DNA of 64,000 bases from Trifolium pratense (Eukaryota > Streptophyta > Magnoliopsida > Fabales > Fabaceae). The notes beneath the pieces were generated by a model. It was not told where the DNA came from. It worked only from the letters and a program-made list of their open reading frames with translations, and searched no databases. Made by a program: the position numbers and the translations under genes. Every line of letters starts with the position of its first letter. Position 1 is the stretch's first letter. The DNA is taken from contig NC_060061.1 of NCBI RefSeq assembly GCF_020283565.1, forward strand, positions 37,051,362 to 37,115,361, read 5' to 3'. Shown here one piece after another: positions 9,557 through 21,200 of the stretch.

Positions 9557-11875
9557 TCATTTTCTGGACATTTTCGACCAAAGATACACAATCAAGAAAC
9601 AAATTAATGCGAAAGTGATCACATGAACAATATGGTTTGCACCATTTCGCACGATGCTCCTGTTCAATCTTCTTAAATTATTCTTCACCCCAGCTTGAGC
9701 CTTTGCCATTGTCATTTGCTGTATTAAAATATATAATAGCAAAGCATTAATACAGGTGTACATTTTTTTCTTTTCTGAAAAGGAAACGATGTACCAACTA
9801 CAAATCAATATTCAACAATAACTAGCCAAAACATTTTTCCTCTGTATTCATTTTCTGAAGCAGTGACTCCTTCTAATATAAATACTATAAAACACAGTTC
9901 TCATCAATTTAATTCATCTTCATATATAAATACTACAAAACAATGGACAAAGTTCTCATCAATTTAATTCATCTTCATATGCAAAACCATAAATTATTAA
10001 TACAATCCAAGATAATAATCATAAAGTAATGAAGACCAATTGCTAGGGGGCCAAAGCTTCATTTAACTAAAGTTGAGTTTGAAGTGAAGTTATTTATGTT
10101 TGGATGTTTTTACTCTAAAAGCCAAGTTTGACGTAAAACTTGATTGAAAATATGCAAAACCATAAAGCACTACTTGTAATCCGAGCTCTAACCTAACCAT
10201 CCTAAGGGAAGATCCGATGATAGATGGTCAAAATTTCATCTGGATTCAAGTTTTACATAGAGGCCCACCAGATATCATAAATGGCTAAAGTAGACAAAAA
10301 AGGATGTTTCTTTAGTTTTTTGTACAATGTAATTATCTTCTTTTTATAAATCACAGGATAAGTCACAGCATTAGCGGCATGACTTTCGCAATTCAACTTC
10401 AAGTTTTACGACCCTTAACATCATAAGAAACTGACCCTAAGTTTCTGATTGAGAAAATTCAACATCTAAAGAATTAAAATTTGGATGGTAAAGCCATTTT
10501 GCTGGCATCACAAAGCAAGCAACTCTAGTCACATGTATTCTTTTCTCCAGCTAATTCAAATGTGTGAGTAAGTGTGTTTAGAATAATATAAGTTATCCAA
10601 TAAATGACGTACCAGCTCTTCCAGAAAATCTTTTTGAGACTTGACTTCTGTACCAATCTCTTCAGCAACCTGCACAGTAGAAATGTTCAAAGTTACTACT
10701 ATATGATTACATCAAGAATCAGAAACGAAAACATCAGAAACGAAAACAGGAGGAATAAAACACGAGCCTCTGAACCTGATATGGTTTCATCAAACTAATT
10801 CTAACAAGAGAAAATATGAGCAACTAAAAATTCAACAATAAGTCAAGCTGCTAAGACTCTATAAACTCAGTTGGAAGTATTGCTTAAAGCAGCAGGCATG
10901 CAAGCATCAGATAACATATTGATTCTATCCACTATACAATTTAAAGATACTGGATTTTCCGTTATTTAAATTGCATATCTCCAAACCCACTTGGGTTGGT
11001 GCATTGGTATTGGCTTGGGACCTGGGAGTGTGCTCCTCTTGAGGTCTGAGGTTCGATTCTCTCTGGCGCCAATTTGGGTGGGCTAATTTAGCTTCTTCAA
11101 AAAAAACTTCCATATCTCCATCACTTGTATTGATTTATCATTTAATGAATGAGTGTAAACACGATTCACCTATCCAATTATAAAGTTTGTAGTGGCCAAA
11201 CTCATTTTAACAACCAAGTGATGAACTCAAGTGGTTAATGAGTTCACCCTAAGACAAAACGTTCTGGAGAATCCAGGGAGGAACAATTCTCAGCCCAGAC
11301 TTTATTTACCCTGCGGCCGAACTTTGTATTACAAGAGTCCCCTTCCTCCGGAACCAGAGGGTTAAGGTTAACAACAAAAAAACCCCTTCATATTTTAACA
11401 AGCACATACAAGATCAGTTTAACTATATAATTCCTTTTTTTCTTTCTTGGGATAAAAACTGTGAACCAAATCATTCTCTCACATAGTATAACCTAAAAAT
11501 CAAAATTTAAAAATGAAGAATTCTACAGTGTGCATAAATAGGAAAATTGGGGACAATGTACATTACATTTCTCAATCTTTTAACTTGGCCAAAAAGACCT
11601 GTGATTTCATCGTCCAAATCCCCTACGGGATCAATACGCAATTGAATTTCATCAGAGGATGCAGCAGCGGTTCTTGTGCTAAGTCCCTCACTGCAATTCA
11701 AAATCTCAATTCAATTGATTTGAAATTGTTTGTGATCATAATTGTGAATGGGAATAATTGAAATTCAATTGAAGGAATCTACGAAATATAAAAAGATAGA
11801 ATGGTGTTACCTTGATCGGAAAGGGGCAGCAGCACCGCCGTAATAGGATCCACCCCTGGACGAATTCGACGACAT
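9557..11875 (-). CDS. BET1/SFT1-like Qc-SNARE
   Basis: Four exons on the minus strand: 11811-11875, 11567-11690, 10613-10669, 9557-9718. They splice in frame to 135 residues, near the length of Arabidopsis Bet1-like protein At4g14600. The N-terminus is Ser/Gly-rich (MSSNSSRGGSYYGG), then EGLSTRTAAASSDEIQLRID. The coiled SNARE core spans roughly residues 40-105 (DLDDEITGLFGQVKRLRN, VAEEIGTEVKSQKDFLEEL, QMTMAKAQAGVKNNLRRLN). A single C-terminal membrane anchor at about 112-130 (HVITFALICFLIVYLW) ends in SKMSRK. Proteins of this type are tail-anchored Qc-SNAREs for fusion at Golgi membranes. The first splice gives Ser where I would expect Arg before EGLS, a possible one-residue difference. Intron 2 (10670-11566) contains two SINEs. 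Confidence 0.88.
10984..11110 (+). mobile_element. tRNA-derived SINE in an intron of the Qc-SNARE gene
   Basis: The 127-bp insert is flanked by the 10-bp duplication CATATCTCCA (10974-10983 and 11111-11120). It begins AACCCACTTGGGTTGGTGC, contains a box B-like GAGGTTCGATTCTC and ends in an A run. A second copy in opposite orientation is at 36162-36266. Confidence 0.85.
11213..11391 (+). mobile_element. Second SINE family member in the same SNARE intron
   Basis: The insert starts CCAAGTGATGAACTCAAGTGG and ends after an A-rich tail. It is flanked by ATTTTAACAA at 11203-11212 and 11392-11401. The same family occurs inverted at about 37738-37870 (GAGCTCAAGTGGTCAACGA on the minus strand). It is a different family from the neighbour at 10984. 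Confidence 0.7.
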
Positions 11876-12082
11876 TGAAATTGAAGAAAACCCTTTGAAT
11901 TGAATTTTAGGGTTTGGTTATCTTTGCTTCGCTTGAATTTTAGGGAAATGAAATTCTTAATTCAACAATTTGATCGATTTCAAAACGAATTACTCTGTTT
12001 GATGTTTATTTATTTATTTATTTCCAGGAAGCAACAAAAATGTTAAAAAAACGCGTGGTAATGGAATTTAGGATTTCGTCGA

Positions 12083-12240
12083 AAGTGTAAAATAATTTTA
12101 TATTGTTAATCAATACAAATCATATTTTTCGTCACATCACCTCACTTCACCCTATTTTTTTGACATGATATGGTAAAATGATGGTTATTTATTAGACAAT
12201 GGTATAAAACTATTTTACACCGTCGGTGCATATCAATTAA
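12083..12240. mobile_element. Short MITE with inverted ends
   Basis: GTGTAAAATAATTTTATATTG on the left is mirrored by CAATGGTATAAAACTATTTTACAC on the right. The right end continues CGTCGGTGCATATCAATT, similar to ACCGAAAGTGCACAATAATT near 12690. No coding capacity; limits approximate. Confidence 0.5.
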
Positions 12241-12323
12241 ACTCATTTAGGATTACGATTTTTATTTTATTTGTTGGTCAAGAATTAGGATTTTTATGTA
12301 CGTAGACATGGTTTGATTATTTT

Positions 12324-12510
12324 ATTTTTAAATCAAAGTTATTCTCTGCGCGCAACTGGAGAGACTAATCCCCTCGAGGTAACCGAGATCCATTTAAGGG
12401 ATTGATTTCTTCCAACGAATGTTTTTACATACGCATTAGTCAGGGATTGAACCTAGGACCAAATGATTAAGGGACTCAGGTATCTACCACATCTGTCACA
12501 CTATGTTGGT
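12324..12510 (-). mobile_element. SINE insertion, minus orientation
   Basis: The insert is bounded by the 14-bp duplication GGTTTGATTATTTT (12310-12323 and 12511-12524). On the minus strand it carries a box B-like GGTTCAATCCC and a tail toward 12324. The middle includes 'ctcgaggtaaccgagatcc'. Confidence 0.75.
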
Positions 12511-13059
12511 GGTTTGATTATTTTTTAGTCTCCTACATTTTTAAACATGCGTTCAATAATAATATATCAACATATTATGTATTGTGTATAACAATATAAA
12601 CGTGATGTGCTTTGTCAAAAAAAAAATGATGTATCACATTCATTAAATGATGTGGCAACACATCATTTGATGCATGTGTAAAAAAACTTACACCGAAAGT
12701 GCACAATAATTAAACTATAGGTTAATTTATCTCAAAAAAAATATCACTAACTATTTGAATTTTATTTGTGTGAGTAACGAAAATTTATTGAATTAGTCGC
12801 ACGTTCTCAACATGACATGCTAAAATTTTAATATCAATGGATTAAATGGTTATCTATATTGTAACCAAAAAAAGAAAAGGTTATCTATTTATCCATATTT
12901 AAGATTTTAATCAATTAATTGTTGCTTATTAACGTTAGACTTGGTAGGAAAACCACAGATCGATTTTCGCAACTTCGATTGGGAGTTGGTAGAAACCACT
13001 TGATGTCAAAGTGAATCCTTGGATTAGATTAAACGGTACAATATGACAGATATTGATGG

Positions 13060-13347
13060 CAGGGACGGATTCAAGGGGTGGCAAGGGTGGGCTTTGGCCC
13101 CTCCCTCCCACCCCTAATGTTGTATATACTATGTATTTAAAGTTGTTTAACACATAATTATTATTAATAGACTATAATTTCTATGTATAATCATAGTGTA
13201 AATTAATTCTGATAAATAAATCAATGTAAAATAGTTTTATATTGGTATAATTTGATCCCTATTTATATAAATTACAATTAAATTTTATGTAATATTTATT
13301 AAAAAAATGGTCAGCCTCCGTTTGGTTAGTTTCTGGATCTGTCCCTG
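13060..13347. mobile_element. hAT-type MITE, 288 bp
   Basis: The ends are CAGGGACGGAT and its inverse ATCTGTCCCTG, with the perfect 8-bp target duplication ATTGATGG at 13052-13059 and 13348-13355. The left subterminal part is G/C-rich (ggcaagggtgggctttggcccc); the core is AT-rich and non-coding. The same terminal family is at 35383-35952. Confidence 0.9.
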
Positions 13348-14523
13348 ATTGATGGTGAAAACAAAACAAAAAATGGTCATCTAAAGTTTATTTTATTGGA
13401 TAATAACGTTACAAGGTGTAAAGTTATAATTCAGCGATTATTATTTTAACAAGTTTGTGATTTGTTACGGTGTGTCTATAATAATATTTACATTTGATTT
13501 ATGAATTAGTAAAGAACTTATATTAAAAGAGACTGATCATCATATTAACGACATACTTGTTTCAAGTTTACTAAAGATGTTTTTCTCCCGACCCCCGTGA
13601 TTTTTTTATACTCCCAATATTCTAATTTTGTCCTTGTAGAAAAATTCGGTTCGCAGAAATCGAATTTTTTCTAGTGCAAATTAAGAGTAAAATTCATTTT
13701 TTAGAAACTGAAATTTGTTTTCAAGGCAAAAAAAAAACTTCAGTTTCTACAAATACTGGGCAAAATTGAAAATTCAGGGATATAAAAGAAACACTGGGTC
13801 GAAGGAGAAAACATCTTTACTAAATATCAAAAACTTATTTCTTATGAGCTTCGGCCCGTTGAATACAAAACAAAACAAAAAAAACTCATTTCTCAATAAA
13901 GCACTCAACCACTGCTTGAAAAATTAGTTTATTTTGGTGAAATTTACATTCAATTTGCAACACGAACCAACGTAATTTTATTTTTTTTAAAGTAGTTCGA
14001 TGGCTAGAAATTTCACTCTTATGGTGGATAAGTGGCACGACTGGGTTCGAACCTCAACCCCTGTATATATAACGCAATGTCCTTACCAACTGAGTTAAGT
14101 TAACGGGATGAACCAACGTAATTTCTCACAAGTAAAATGAAAAAATGATTAATAATAAAATCTCGAAATATTTAATGAATCAATATTTATAAAATTCAAA
14201 TATTTATGATTTTTTACTGAGCTGTCAGTCAGGTAGGTCGTCCGTTGTTTTAAATTCGATCATTGACAACATTCAAAGAATGGTATAATCTCATATTGTT
14301 TAAGATGAGAAATTAATTGAAAAAGAACAATTATTTGAAAATATATTTTAAAGCAATATTTATATTAAAATTTCATATTTATGATGAATTTATTTATTTA
14401 TAAAATTCTTTGCAACTTTTATTTTCTCATATGCAACACTAAAGTAATCGTATTTTATAATTGCACGGTATCCACAACCCCCCTTGTTCAAACAAAAATC
14501 ATACGAAGGAGTTGGAGAAATTC
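13348..14523. other. Upstream region of the F-box gene, with one SINE
   Basis: No gene other than the SINE at 13979-14109. The part from about 14180 to the F-box ATG is similar to 34780-35100, upstream of the F-box pseudogene. This shows that the promoter was duplicated with the gene. Confidence 0.55.
13979..14109 (-). mobile_element. Legume-type SINE, 131 bp, minus orientation
   Basis: Perfect 15-bp target duplication GAACCAACGTAATTT at 13964-13978 and 14110-14124. On the minus strand it starts CCCGTTAACTTAACTCAGTT (box A-like region), has box B GAGGTTCGAACCC and ends in an A-rich tail. The tRNA-like head shows Pol III ancestry. Confidence 0.88.
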
Positions 14524-15672
14524 ATGGCTTCAAAGGATATCAAGGTTAGTAACCATATTCCCAATGATCTCGCATTCTCTATTTTGTCAAAACTTCCTAT
14601 TGTTTCTATCAAGCGATTTTCTTGTGTACACAAATCATGGGCTCTTTTATTTCAAAACCCTAATTTCTTGAGCGCGGTCGGCAAAAATTTCATATCACAA
14701 TATAATTCTTTCTACGATGATACATGTCTTATGCTAAAGCGGACCCAAGGTTATGATAACCGTTGTGTATTTGATATGCTTTCTGGCGAGAGATTTGAGA
14801 ATCGGGTGAGATTGGATTTGCCACTTCCATTCCAAGATGATGACACATGTATTCAAATTTTGGGTTCTAGTATTAATGGAATTATTTGTCTCTACCAAGA
14901 AGGAGATCACAGTAAAATAGTATTATGGAAACCAACCGCTAAGGAATTCACGATCATTCCTTCCGATAATGTTAATTATCTTCCTTATTCCACAACTCTT
15001 ACTAAAACTCATGGATTTGGCTATGATAGTGTTAGTGATGACTACAAGGTGATTCGACATGCAACGCTTTTTGAACGGGACACCGACTCTCGATCCCGCA
15101 ATTACCTTGAAGGTTATCGACTATATATATCAAAAAGTGTTGGGAAATTTTGGGAGATTTATAGTATGAGAAGTAACTCTTGGAGAAAACTGGATATTGA
15201 TATGCCTCTTCGTATTAATGAAAGTGTTGTTGTGTACATGAATGGAATGTGTCATTGGTGGGGAATTAAAGTCGGTAAAGAATATGTGGTGTCATTTGAT
15301 TTGAGCAATGACGTATTCCTTACAACCCCCACACCTTTGGATATGTGTGACAATTCAAACTTAGGAATGGTTGAGAGACATCTGGTTGTATTGAATATGT
15401 CCATTTCTCTTATATCAAATTATGCAATGAATACAACTTTTCACATATCAGTTTTAGGTCAACTTGGTGTTAGGGAATCGTGGACTAAATTGTTCATTGT
15501 TGGACCTTTACTTGGAGTTGAGCATCCTATTGGAGTAGGGAAAAGGGGCAATATATTCTTTAGAAAAGAAAATTATAAATTGGCATATTTAGATCTAAGT
15601 ACTGAAATTATCGAGGAGATTGGTATTCAAGGAGAATCACATTTTTGCCAAATAGTGATCTATAAATCATGA
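14524..15672 (+). CDS. F-box protein with F-box-associated interaction domain
   Basis: A single exon of 382 residues. The F-box is N-terminal (residues about 10-55): HIPNDLAFSILSKLPIVSIK, then KRFSCVHKSWALLFQNPNF. It should bind a Skp1-like ASK subunit and act as substrate receptor of an SCF ubiquitin ligase. The rest resembles the F-box-associated type 1 domain: ILGSSINGIICL, IVLWKPTAKEFTIIP, GFGYDSVSDDYKVIR and SWRKLDIDMPL are the usual signature strings of that fold. The frame is open 21 codons further upstream (ATG at 14461), but the ATG at 14524 starts MASKDIKVSN just before the F-box and is preferred. The pseudogene at 35.1 kb aligns around the same ATG. The substrate is unknown. The family expands rapidly in legumes, so a one-to-one orthologue is not implied. 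Confidence 0.85.
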   Translation: MASKDIKVSNHIPNDLAFSILSKLPIVSIKRFSCVHKSWALLFQNPNFLSAVGKNFISQYNSFYDDTCLMLKRTQGYDNRCVFDMLSGERFENRVRLDLPLPFQDDDTCIQILGSSINGIICLYQEGDHSKIVLWKPTAKEFTIIPSDNVNYLPYSTTLTKTHGFGYDSVSDDYKVIRHATLFERDTDSRSRNYLEGYRLYISKSVGKFWEIYSMRSNSWRKLDIDMPLRINESVVVYMNGMCHWWGIKVGKEYVVSFDLSNDVFLTTPTPLDMCDNSNLGMVERHLVVLNMSISLISNYAMNTTFHISVLGQLGVRESWTKLFIVGPLLGVEHPIGVGKRGNIFFRKENYKLAYLDLSTEIIEEIGIQGESHFCQIVIYKS

Positions 15673-15689
15673 GGAAGATCTTGTCTAAT

Positions 15690-16270
15690 TTGGAAGAATA
15701 AACTATTAATTGTTTGGTTGCCCACGAAAGTAAACCTGGTTACTCGAGGTGTCTTATCTTCCACAGTTCACTCTTGCGTTTTTGGATGTGGAGCAGCCGA
15801 GTCAGCCCATCATTTATTCATCTCCTGCAGTACCGTTGGTTCTATTTGGGATTTAGTGCGCTCGTGGATTGGTATTCCTTTGGTGGATTTCACTACTCTG
15901 CGCGACCATTTTGTTCAGTTTGCATCTTCAGCAGGTGGATCTCGCGCACGTCGATCATTTTTACAGCTCATTTGGCTTGCTTGCGTTTGGGTTGTATGGA
16001 AGGAGTGAAACCATCGATTGTTCACAAGATCAGCAAATACGCCCTATATTTTGTTAGATAGGATCAAGCTTTTTCTCTTTTAGGTGGTTGAAGTCGACGA
16101 ATGTTACGTTAGCTTATAACTACCATAGCTGGTGGTCTAGTCCTATGATTTGTTTGAGCTTTGTATGATTTGTTTTTGTTTTTGTTTCTATGACTCTTTG
16201 TAAACTTTTATAGTCTATCTTGGCACATCTTGTACTTGGGAGACTGTTGTGGTAATATATCTCATTTTAG
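15690..16270 (+). mobile_element. 5'-truncated LINE (non-LTR retrotransposon) 3' end
   Basis: A frame from about 15700 reads LPTKVNLVTRGVL, then VFGCGAAESAHHLFISCS, SIWDLVRSWIGI and FLQLIWLACVWVVWKE. This is the zinc-binding region (C-x-H-type) found after the reverse transcriptase in plant LINEs. An in-frame TGA at 16006 replaces the Arg usual after WKE; the frame then continues NHRLFTRSANTPY to about 16166. It begins 18 bases past the F-box stop and ends near T/A runs at 16270. Truncation at the 5' end is typical of LINE insertion. Confidence 0.8.
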
Positions 16271-17451
16271 TTTTTTTTTAAAAAAAATGTTTTATAGGTT
16301 AAATTTTAATATTTCGTCCAAGATGCAATAATTGATATGAAAAAAAAATTAATATTCGTTAGTGAATATAATGAAAATATTACTCATGTGGACATTGTTT
16401 TTTTTAATGGTTTACAATATATTTTTCTGTTATTTTAACCTTTATTTTAGTTGTTTGTCTTGTTGAACATCAGCGTGTAATTTTATTGAGAAATAATTCA
16501 TATTTTGAAAAGTTTTGATGATCTAACTAGGGTGTGGGGGTGTATTGGACTGAGATATCAAATGATTTTACAATTTTTTTTTTATAATAAAGCAATATTG
16601 TGATTTCAATCAAAGACTTTTATAAAATATAATAAAATTTTGTGGTATTCAATTAACACAATTAATATTTTTTTAAGGGAAGTGAAATATGTTGGAACAA
16701 AATTGGTTTTGTTAATCTCTCTAGTGGTTTTGAAAAATTCATCCTTTAAGTCTTTTCACCTCAAATGTGGGTATCTTTCCTTCAAATTAAAACTTTTTAA
16801 GTTGTCTCTCGCCTAAAATATTAGGTATATAAGTCCATTCAATCTTATTTGTATGTTCCTCCTTACATGGAAACTTTTTAATTCACATACACTTGTACCG
16901 CCACCAATACTCTAACCACGAGACACGTTGTCAGATCATCGTTGCCAGAAAGACATATGATACAGGCATACTTTCAACAATTATTGTTTTCTTTCACAAA
17001 AAGGTCTGTTGGACCGTAATACAATAGGTGACTGCAATATATCATACTAATAAAAAGTTAAATGAGTATCAAAATATATGTATGCAGGTTGGTTCGGTTT
17101 AGATTGGTTTTTATCAATCTAAAATCTTATCTGATCCGACGATTTTCACAAAATACATCCAAACACATCAACAAATATTCAATTTTTTTTGCGGTTTTTA
17201 GAGTTTTGATCGATTTACTGTTTTTATTTGAATTGGTTAGGATTTGAATACCCCTAATGGGTGATGCTTAACACAAATGAAGTAAAGAACTCAAGGTTTG
17301 GAGGACTTAATAGAAGGAAAATGAGTGAGTAATATGATGGTTTTGCGAAGCATTCAGATGGTTGTAGTAGTTTGGCGGCAAAGCTTTGGCGCGCGTGGGA
17401 AATAATGTGTTATATATGTGAATTGAAATTTCGACAGGTGGAGGGAGCTTC
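16271..17451. other. Intergenic, no gene seen
   Basis: AT-rich sequence without recognisable coding content. The right part (17370-17451) may belong to the LINE RNase H fragment that follows, out of frame. Confidence 0.5.
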
Positions 17452-17720
17452 ATGTGTACTCCAAGTCGGTGGCGGGAGGTGAATATGATTAACCAATACA
17501 CAAGATTTCATTCATCATCTTCGAGCTTACGCACAAAGATCCGACATCTTTTACAACAAGATTACAAAATACAAGTCCGTCATACTTACTGTGTAGCAAA
17601 TAAATGTGCAGATACTCTTACTCACATAGGAAGTAAATTAAATTCTAATACGATATTTTTATGAATCATATCCGATAAACTCAATCAATTATTTCGAGCC
17701 GATGCTTGTGAAACTAGTAT
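17452..17720 (+). pseudogene. RNase H-like fragment of a LINE
   Basis: The frame reads VNMINQYTRF, LRTKIRHLLQQDYKIQVRHT, then YCVANKCADTLTHIGSKLNS. This is the C-terminal part of the plant RVT_3/RNase H domain (usual pattern VRHxYREANxxADxLA). The expected RE before AN is CV here. Catalytic residues further upstream are missing, so it is a dead 3' fragment. It lies about 600 bp upstream of the UPL start codon. Confidence 0.65.
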
Positions 17721-17845
17721 TCCCAGGTAAATTACTATCTAACCCTTCTCTCTGGGCTTTACCCTCCGTATGGGCCATATTATGAACCCTTTTCTCGGTA
17801 GAATATACCTGTAACCGTAGTAGCGAGAGTATGCGTAAGTTCTCA

Positions 17846-18294
17846 CTATATATACAATTACACAAACACATACTCCATTCTTTACTTCTTCATTTTTTAC
17901 TTCTTCACAAAGGGCTTAACAATTTCACCGATTTCTAATCGAAACCCTAATTCTTTCGATTTCGATTATTCATTACGTATATGTGTATTCATCCATCTCT
18001 TTCTCTATCATCTCTCAGGTATGTATCTATTAAACCGATTGCTTAATTTTTTTATTATTTATTTAATTTTTTCTTATGCGATGAATAATTTAATATGAAT
18101 ATGATTATGATTCATTGTTTATTCTCTGAGTAATTTATCGATTGTGTTTTAATTTAGTTTGGTTGTTTATAAAACAAATTGATGATTTTTTTTTGTTTTT
18201 GTTTGTGGTTTTTGTATTTTGATTTGATTTGTGAGGGTTTTAATTTGAATTTGTTTGTGGCAGTAGTTCTTGACAGTAGATAAGTTGAAGTTAG
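17846..18294 (+). promoter_or_regulatory. Promoter and 5' UTR with leader intron, UPL gene
   Basis: A TATA-like CTATATATAC lies at 17846-17855, followed about 30 bases later by a CT-rich leader. TCTCTCAG|GTATGTAT at 18018/18019 looks like a donor. Acceptors TTTGTGGCAG (18263) or CTTGACAG (18275) precede the ATG at 18295. A leader intron of about 245 bases is inferred. Confidence 0.5.
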
Positions 18295-21200
18295 ATGACA
18301 ACCCTAAGATCGAGTTGGCACTCGAGGCTTCGTCAGCTTTTATCGAATGAAGGCGCCATTGGTCCATCTATAAAGCTTGATTCTGAACCTGTTAGTAACT
18401 ATTCTCTATACAATACTTGTTCTTTGTTGGTTTACTTGTTATTAGGGTTCAGGTTTTTTTTTTAAAATTTTTTATTATCACTTTATAAACCCTTTTATTT
18501 GAATTTGTTTTTATCTGTCTTATTTATCTGTTTCGATGATAAAAAAATGTATTTATTTTTTTATATAAGGTTGTGTTATTTTATATTAGATCACTGCATT
18601 TGTTGTCGGTATTTTTCTATTAACAATTCAGTTTTTTATTGGCCGGTATATAATGTTTGCAAGAATTTTGAACTTTTTTAATTGGTGGCTTATGTGGTTT
18701 CTTATGATTTGTTTTATTTTGTTTTGGATAATTTTGACAAATTCTTTGATTTGAAGTTGGTGAATGCTCTGTTATCTACGAGGAATGCTCTGTTATTTAG
18801 AGAAATTAACGGAATTGATTGGTTTTCTTGTTATGAATTTAGCATCAGCAGGCTTAGAATAGGATATGCTTTTGGACTTTTGGTTAGTAATTGAAATGGG
18901 TCAGAATACTATGGGCGTTTTGTAGTAGTATTGAAGTTTCTTTTGGGTTTTAAAGACTCTTTACAAAAGTTAAACATATCGGCTTTTAGGAAAGTAAAAA
19001 AAAAAAAAAAAAACCGGTGATGAGTTTCTTTTCCGTTACATTTTCAAGAGCTAAAATTTATGGTATCTCCTGAAGCTATGTTTTTCCTAAAAAAAAAGAA
19101 GAGAATCTTTCAACTGAAAGTTATTGCATAAAATCAAATCAATAGCAGTGATGTAGAAATTAATCCAGCAGTTGCAGTTTATATTTTGTTTGTTGTTGTG
19201 TTTGAATAGCAATCTCTCTAGCTGACTTTGGTTTAAGATTTAAGGATTCCTATAACGAGTGGTCCAAAAACCATTAATCTCTACCTAGAAAAACCATCAA
19301 GCCAGCTTAAATAACATAGTTGCATGATTGGGGAAGATTAATTTTGGTAAAATGACTTTTTTCTCCATACCATCTCCAACATCAATAATAAGAAACTATA
19401 TTCCCAACACAATCTAATTTAAACACTGAATAAGCAACTTGCTTCTCTACTATACATATCTATTTTTTGTTGGATTGTATTTAATTTTTAAAAACTGTTT
19501 TTTAGCTTTCTTTGACAACAGTAAACAGTTGTTATACAAGATCCATATGAAACATGTATTTTGAAAACTAGAAAATAAAGTATGGCTACTTTTACTTTCT
19601 TTTTTGGTTTTATATAAAATCCAATATAGCTGCTATACTATTTATTACCAATTTATGATATAATAAAAATAAAACATGTTTTGCCATATAGGCTACTTAA
19701 AATTTGTTAGGGATATGCTAGCGTGGTTTATTACACTGGCATATACTAAAGATAAAACTGTTGTTTGTTACGCCGGCATATACACGTCATCAATCGTTCA
19801 CTTCATTTGCTAGTGTGGTTTTCTCACCATGTAAATGAATGGTGGTTGTAAAAGTTTTGATTCACCTAAATTTATATATACCACTGGAGCCTCCAGATGC
19901 TCTAATTTTTTGTTTGTTCTTAACCCCACGTTCTCAGGCGAATGGGATCTCATAATCCGGAGTTCAGCCGGGAGCTTTCTCTTTTGTTGTGTCATGTGTG
20001 GCTCAAATTATTGTATAGAATTGTTAGATTGGCGATATGTTGTATTCTACTAGTTTTTGAGCATTAGCCACTTATTAGTATATAATGAATTGCGCCCGCG
20101 CCGCACATTCATTAATGATTGTATGAAGTGCCCTACTCAAAACATGTCCATTGGAATCCCATGTGCAATATGGTCTATATATATACCTTCAAAATTTGAT
20201 TATTAAGTAACACTTTCCAGAAAGTGTAATGAGTTAGGTTTTTTACTTTCATTCCCCTCCTTCTTAATGGTGTAGTATAATCTAATTTGTCAATTAATTG
20301 ATTTCAGCCTCATAAAATCAAAGCTTTCATTGAGAAGGTCATCCAATGTCCATTACAAGATATAGCTTTACCTCTCTCTAGCTTTTGGTGGGAGTACAAT
20401 AAGGTAATATCATGATAACTTGCAGCATATAATATTTTGTTTTTCTCCCTCATATGTATTAATATTAAATGTTGATCTTAATTTTACATCAGGGGAATTT
20501 TCATCACTGGAGGCCATTACTGCTTCATTTTGATACATACTTCAAGACGTATTTGTTATGTCGAAATGACCTAACTTTGTCTGATAATCTAGAAGATGAC
20601 GTCCCATTACCAAAACATGCAATTCTGCAAATACTACGGGTGATGCAAATAATATTTGAGAACTGCCCAAACAAGAGTACATTTGATGGCTTAGAGGTAA
20701 AATTGTAAAGAAATTATGTTCTATTTCAATTGTAGCCTTAAGTTGATTTCTGTCTTTCATTCTATCTTCTATTTTAGTCAACCAATCCTTTCATTTTTTA
20801 TCGACATTATTATTTCCTAATATAATATATCTCCTTTTCTTTTCAGCACTTCAAGCTTTTACTAGCTTCAACAGATCCTGAGATTATTATTGCAACGTTA
20901 GAAACTCTTTTCGCACTTGTAAAAATAAACCCCTCTAAGCTTCATGGAAGTTCAAAGATGGTTGCTTGTGGTTCAGTGAACAGCTATCTCCTGTCCCTAG
21001 CACAAGGGTGGGGAAGCAAGGAGGAGGGTCTTGGGCTGTATTCTTGTGTCATTGCAAATGAAAAAGCCCACGATGAATTACCGTGTTCGGTTCCTTCTGA
21101 AGCTGAAAATGGTAGTGACCAATCCAATTACCGTGTAGGTTCTACCCTTTATTTTGAGGTGCCTGGGACCTGTGCCCAAAGCAAGGATCAAAGTGTAGAT

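Noticed and set aside
10984..11110. Genuine tRNA gene
   Set aside because: Box B is present, but the body is too long, no cloverleaf is apparent, and target duplications plus an A tail show a SINE. The same applies to the copies at 13979, 36162, 42647 and 48037.
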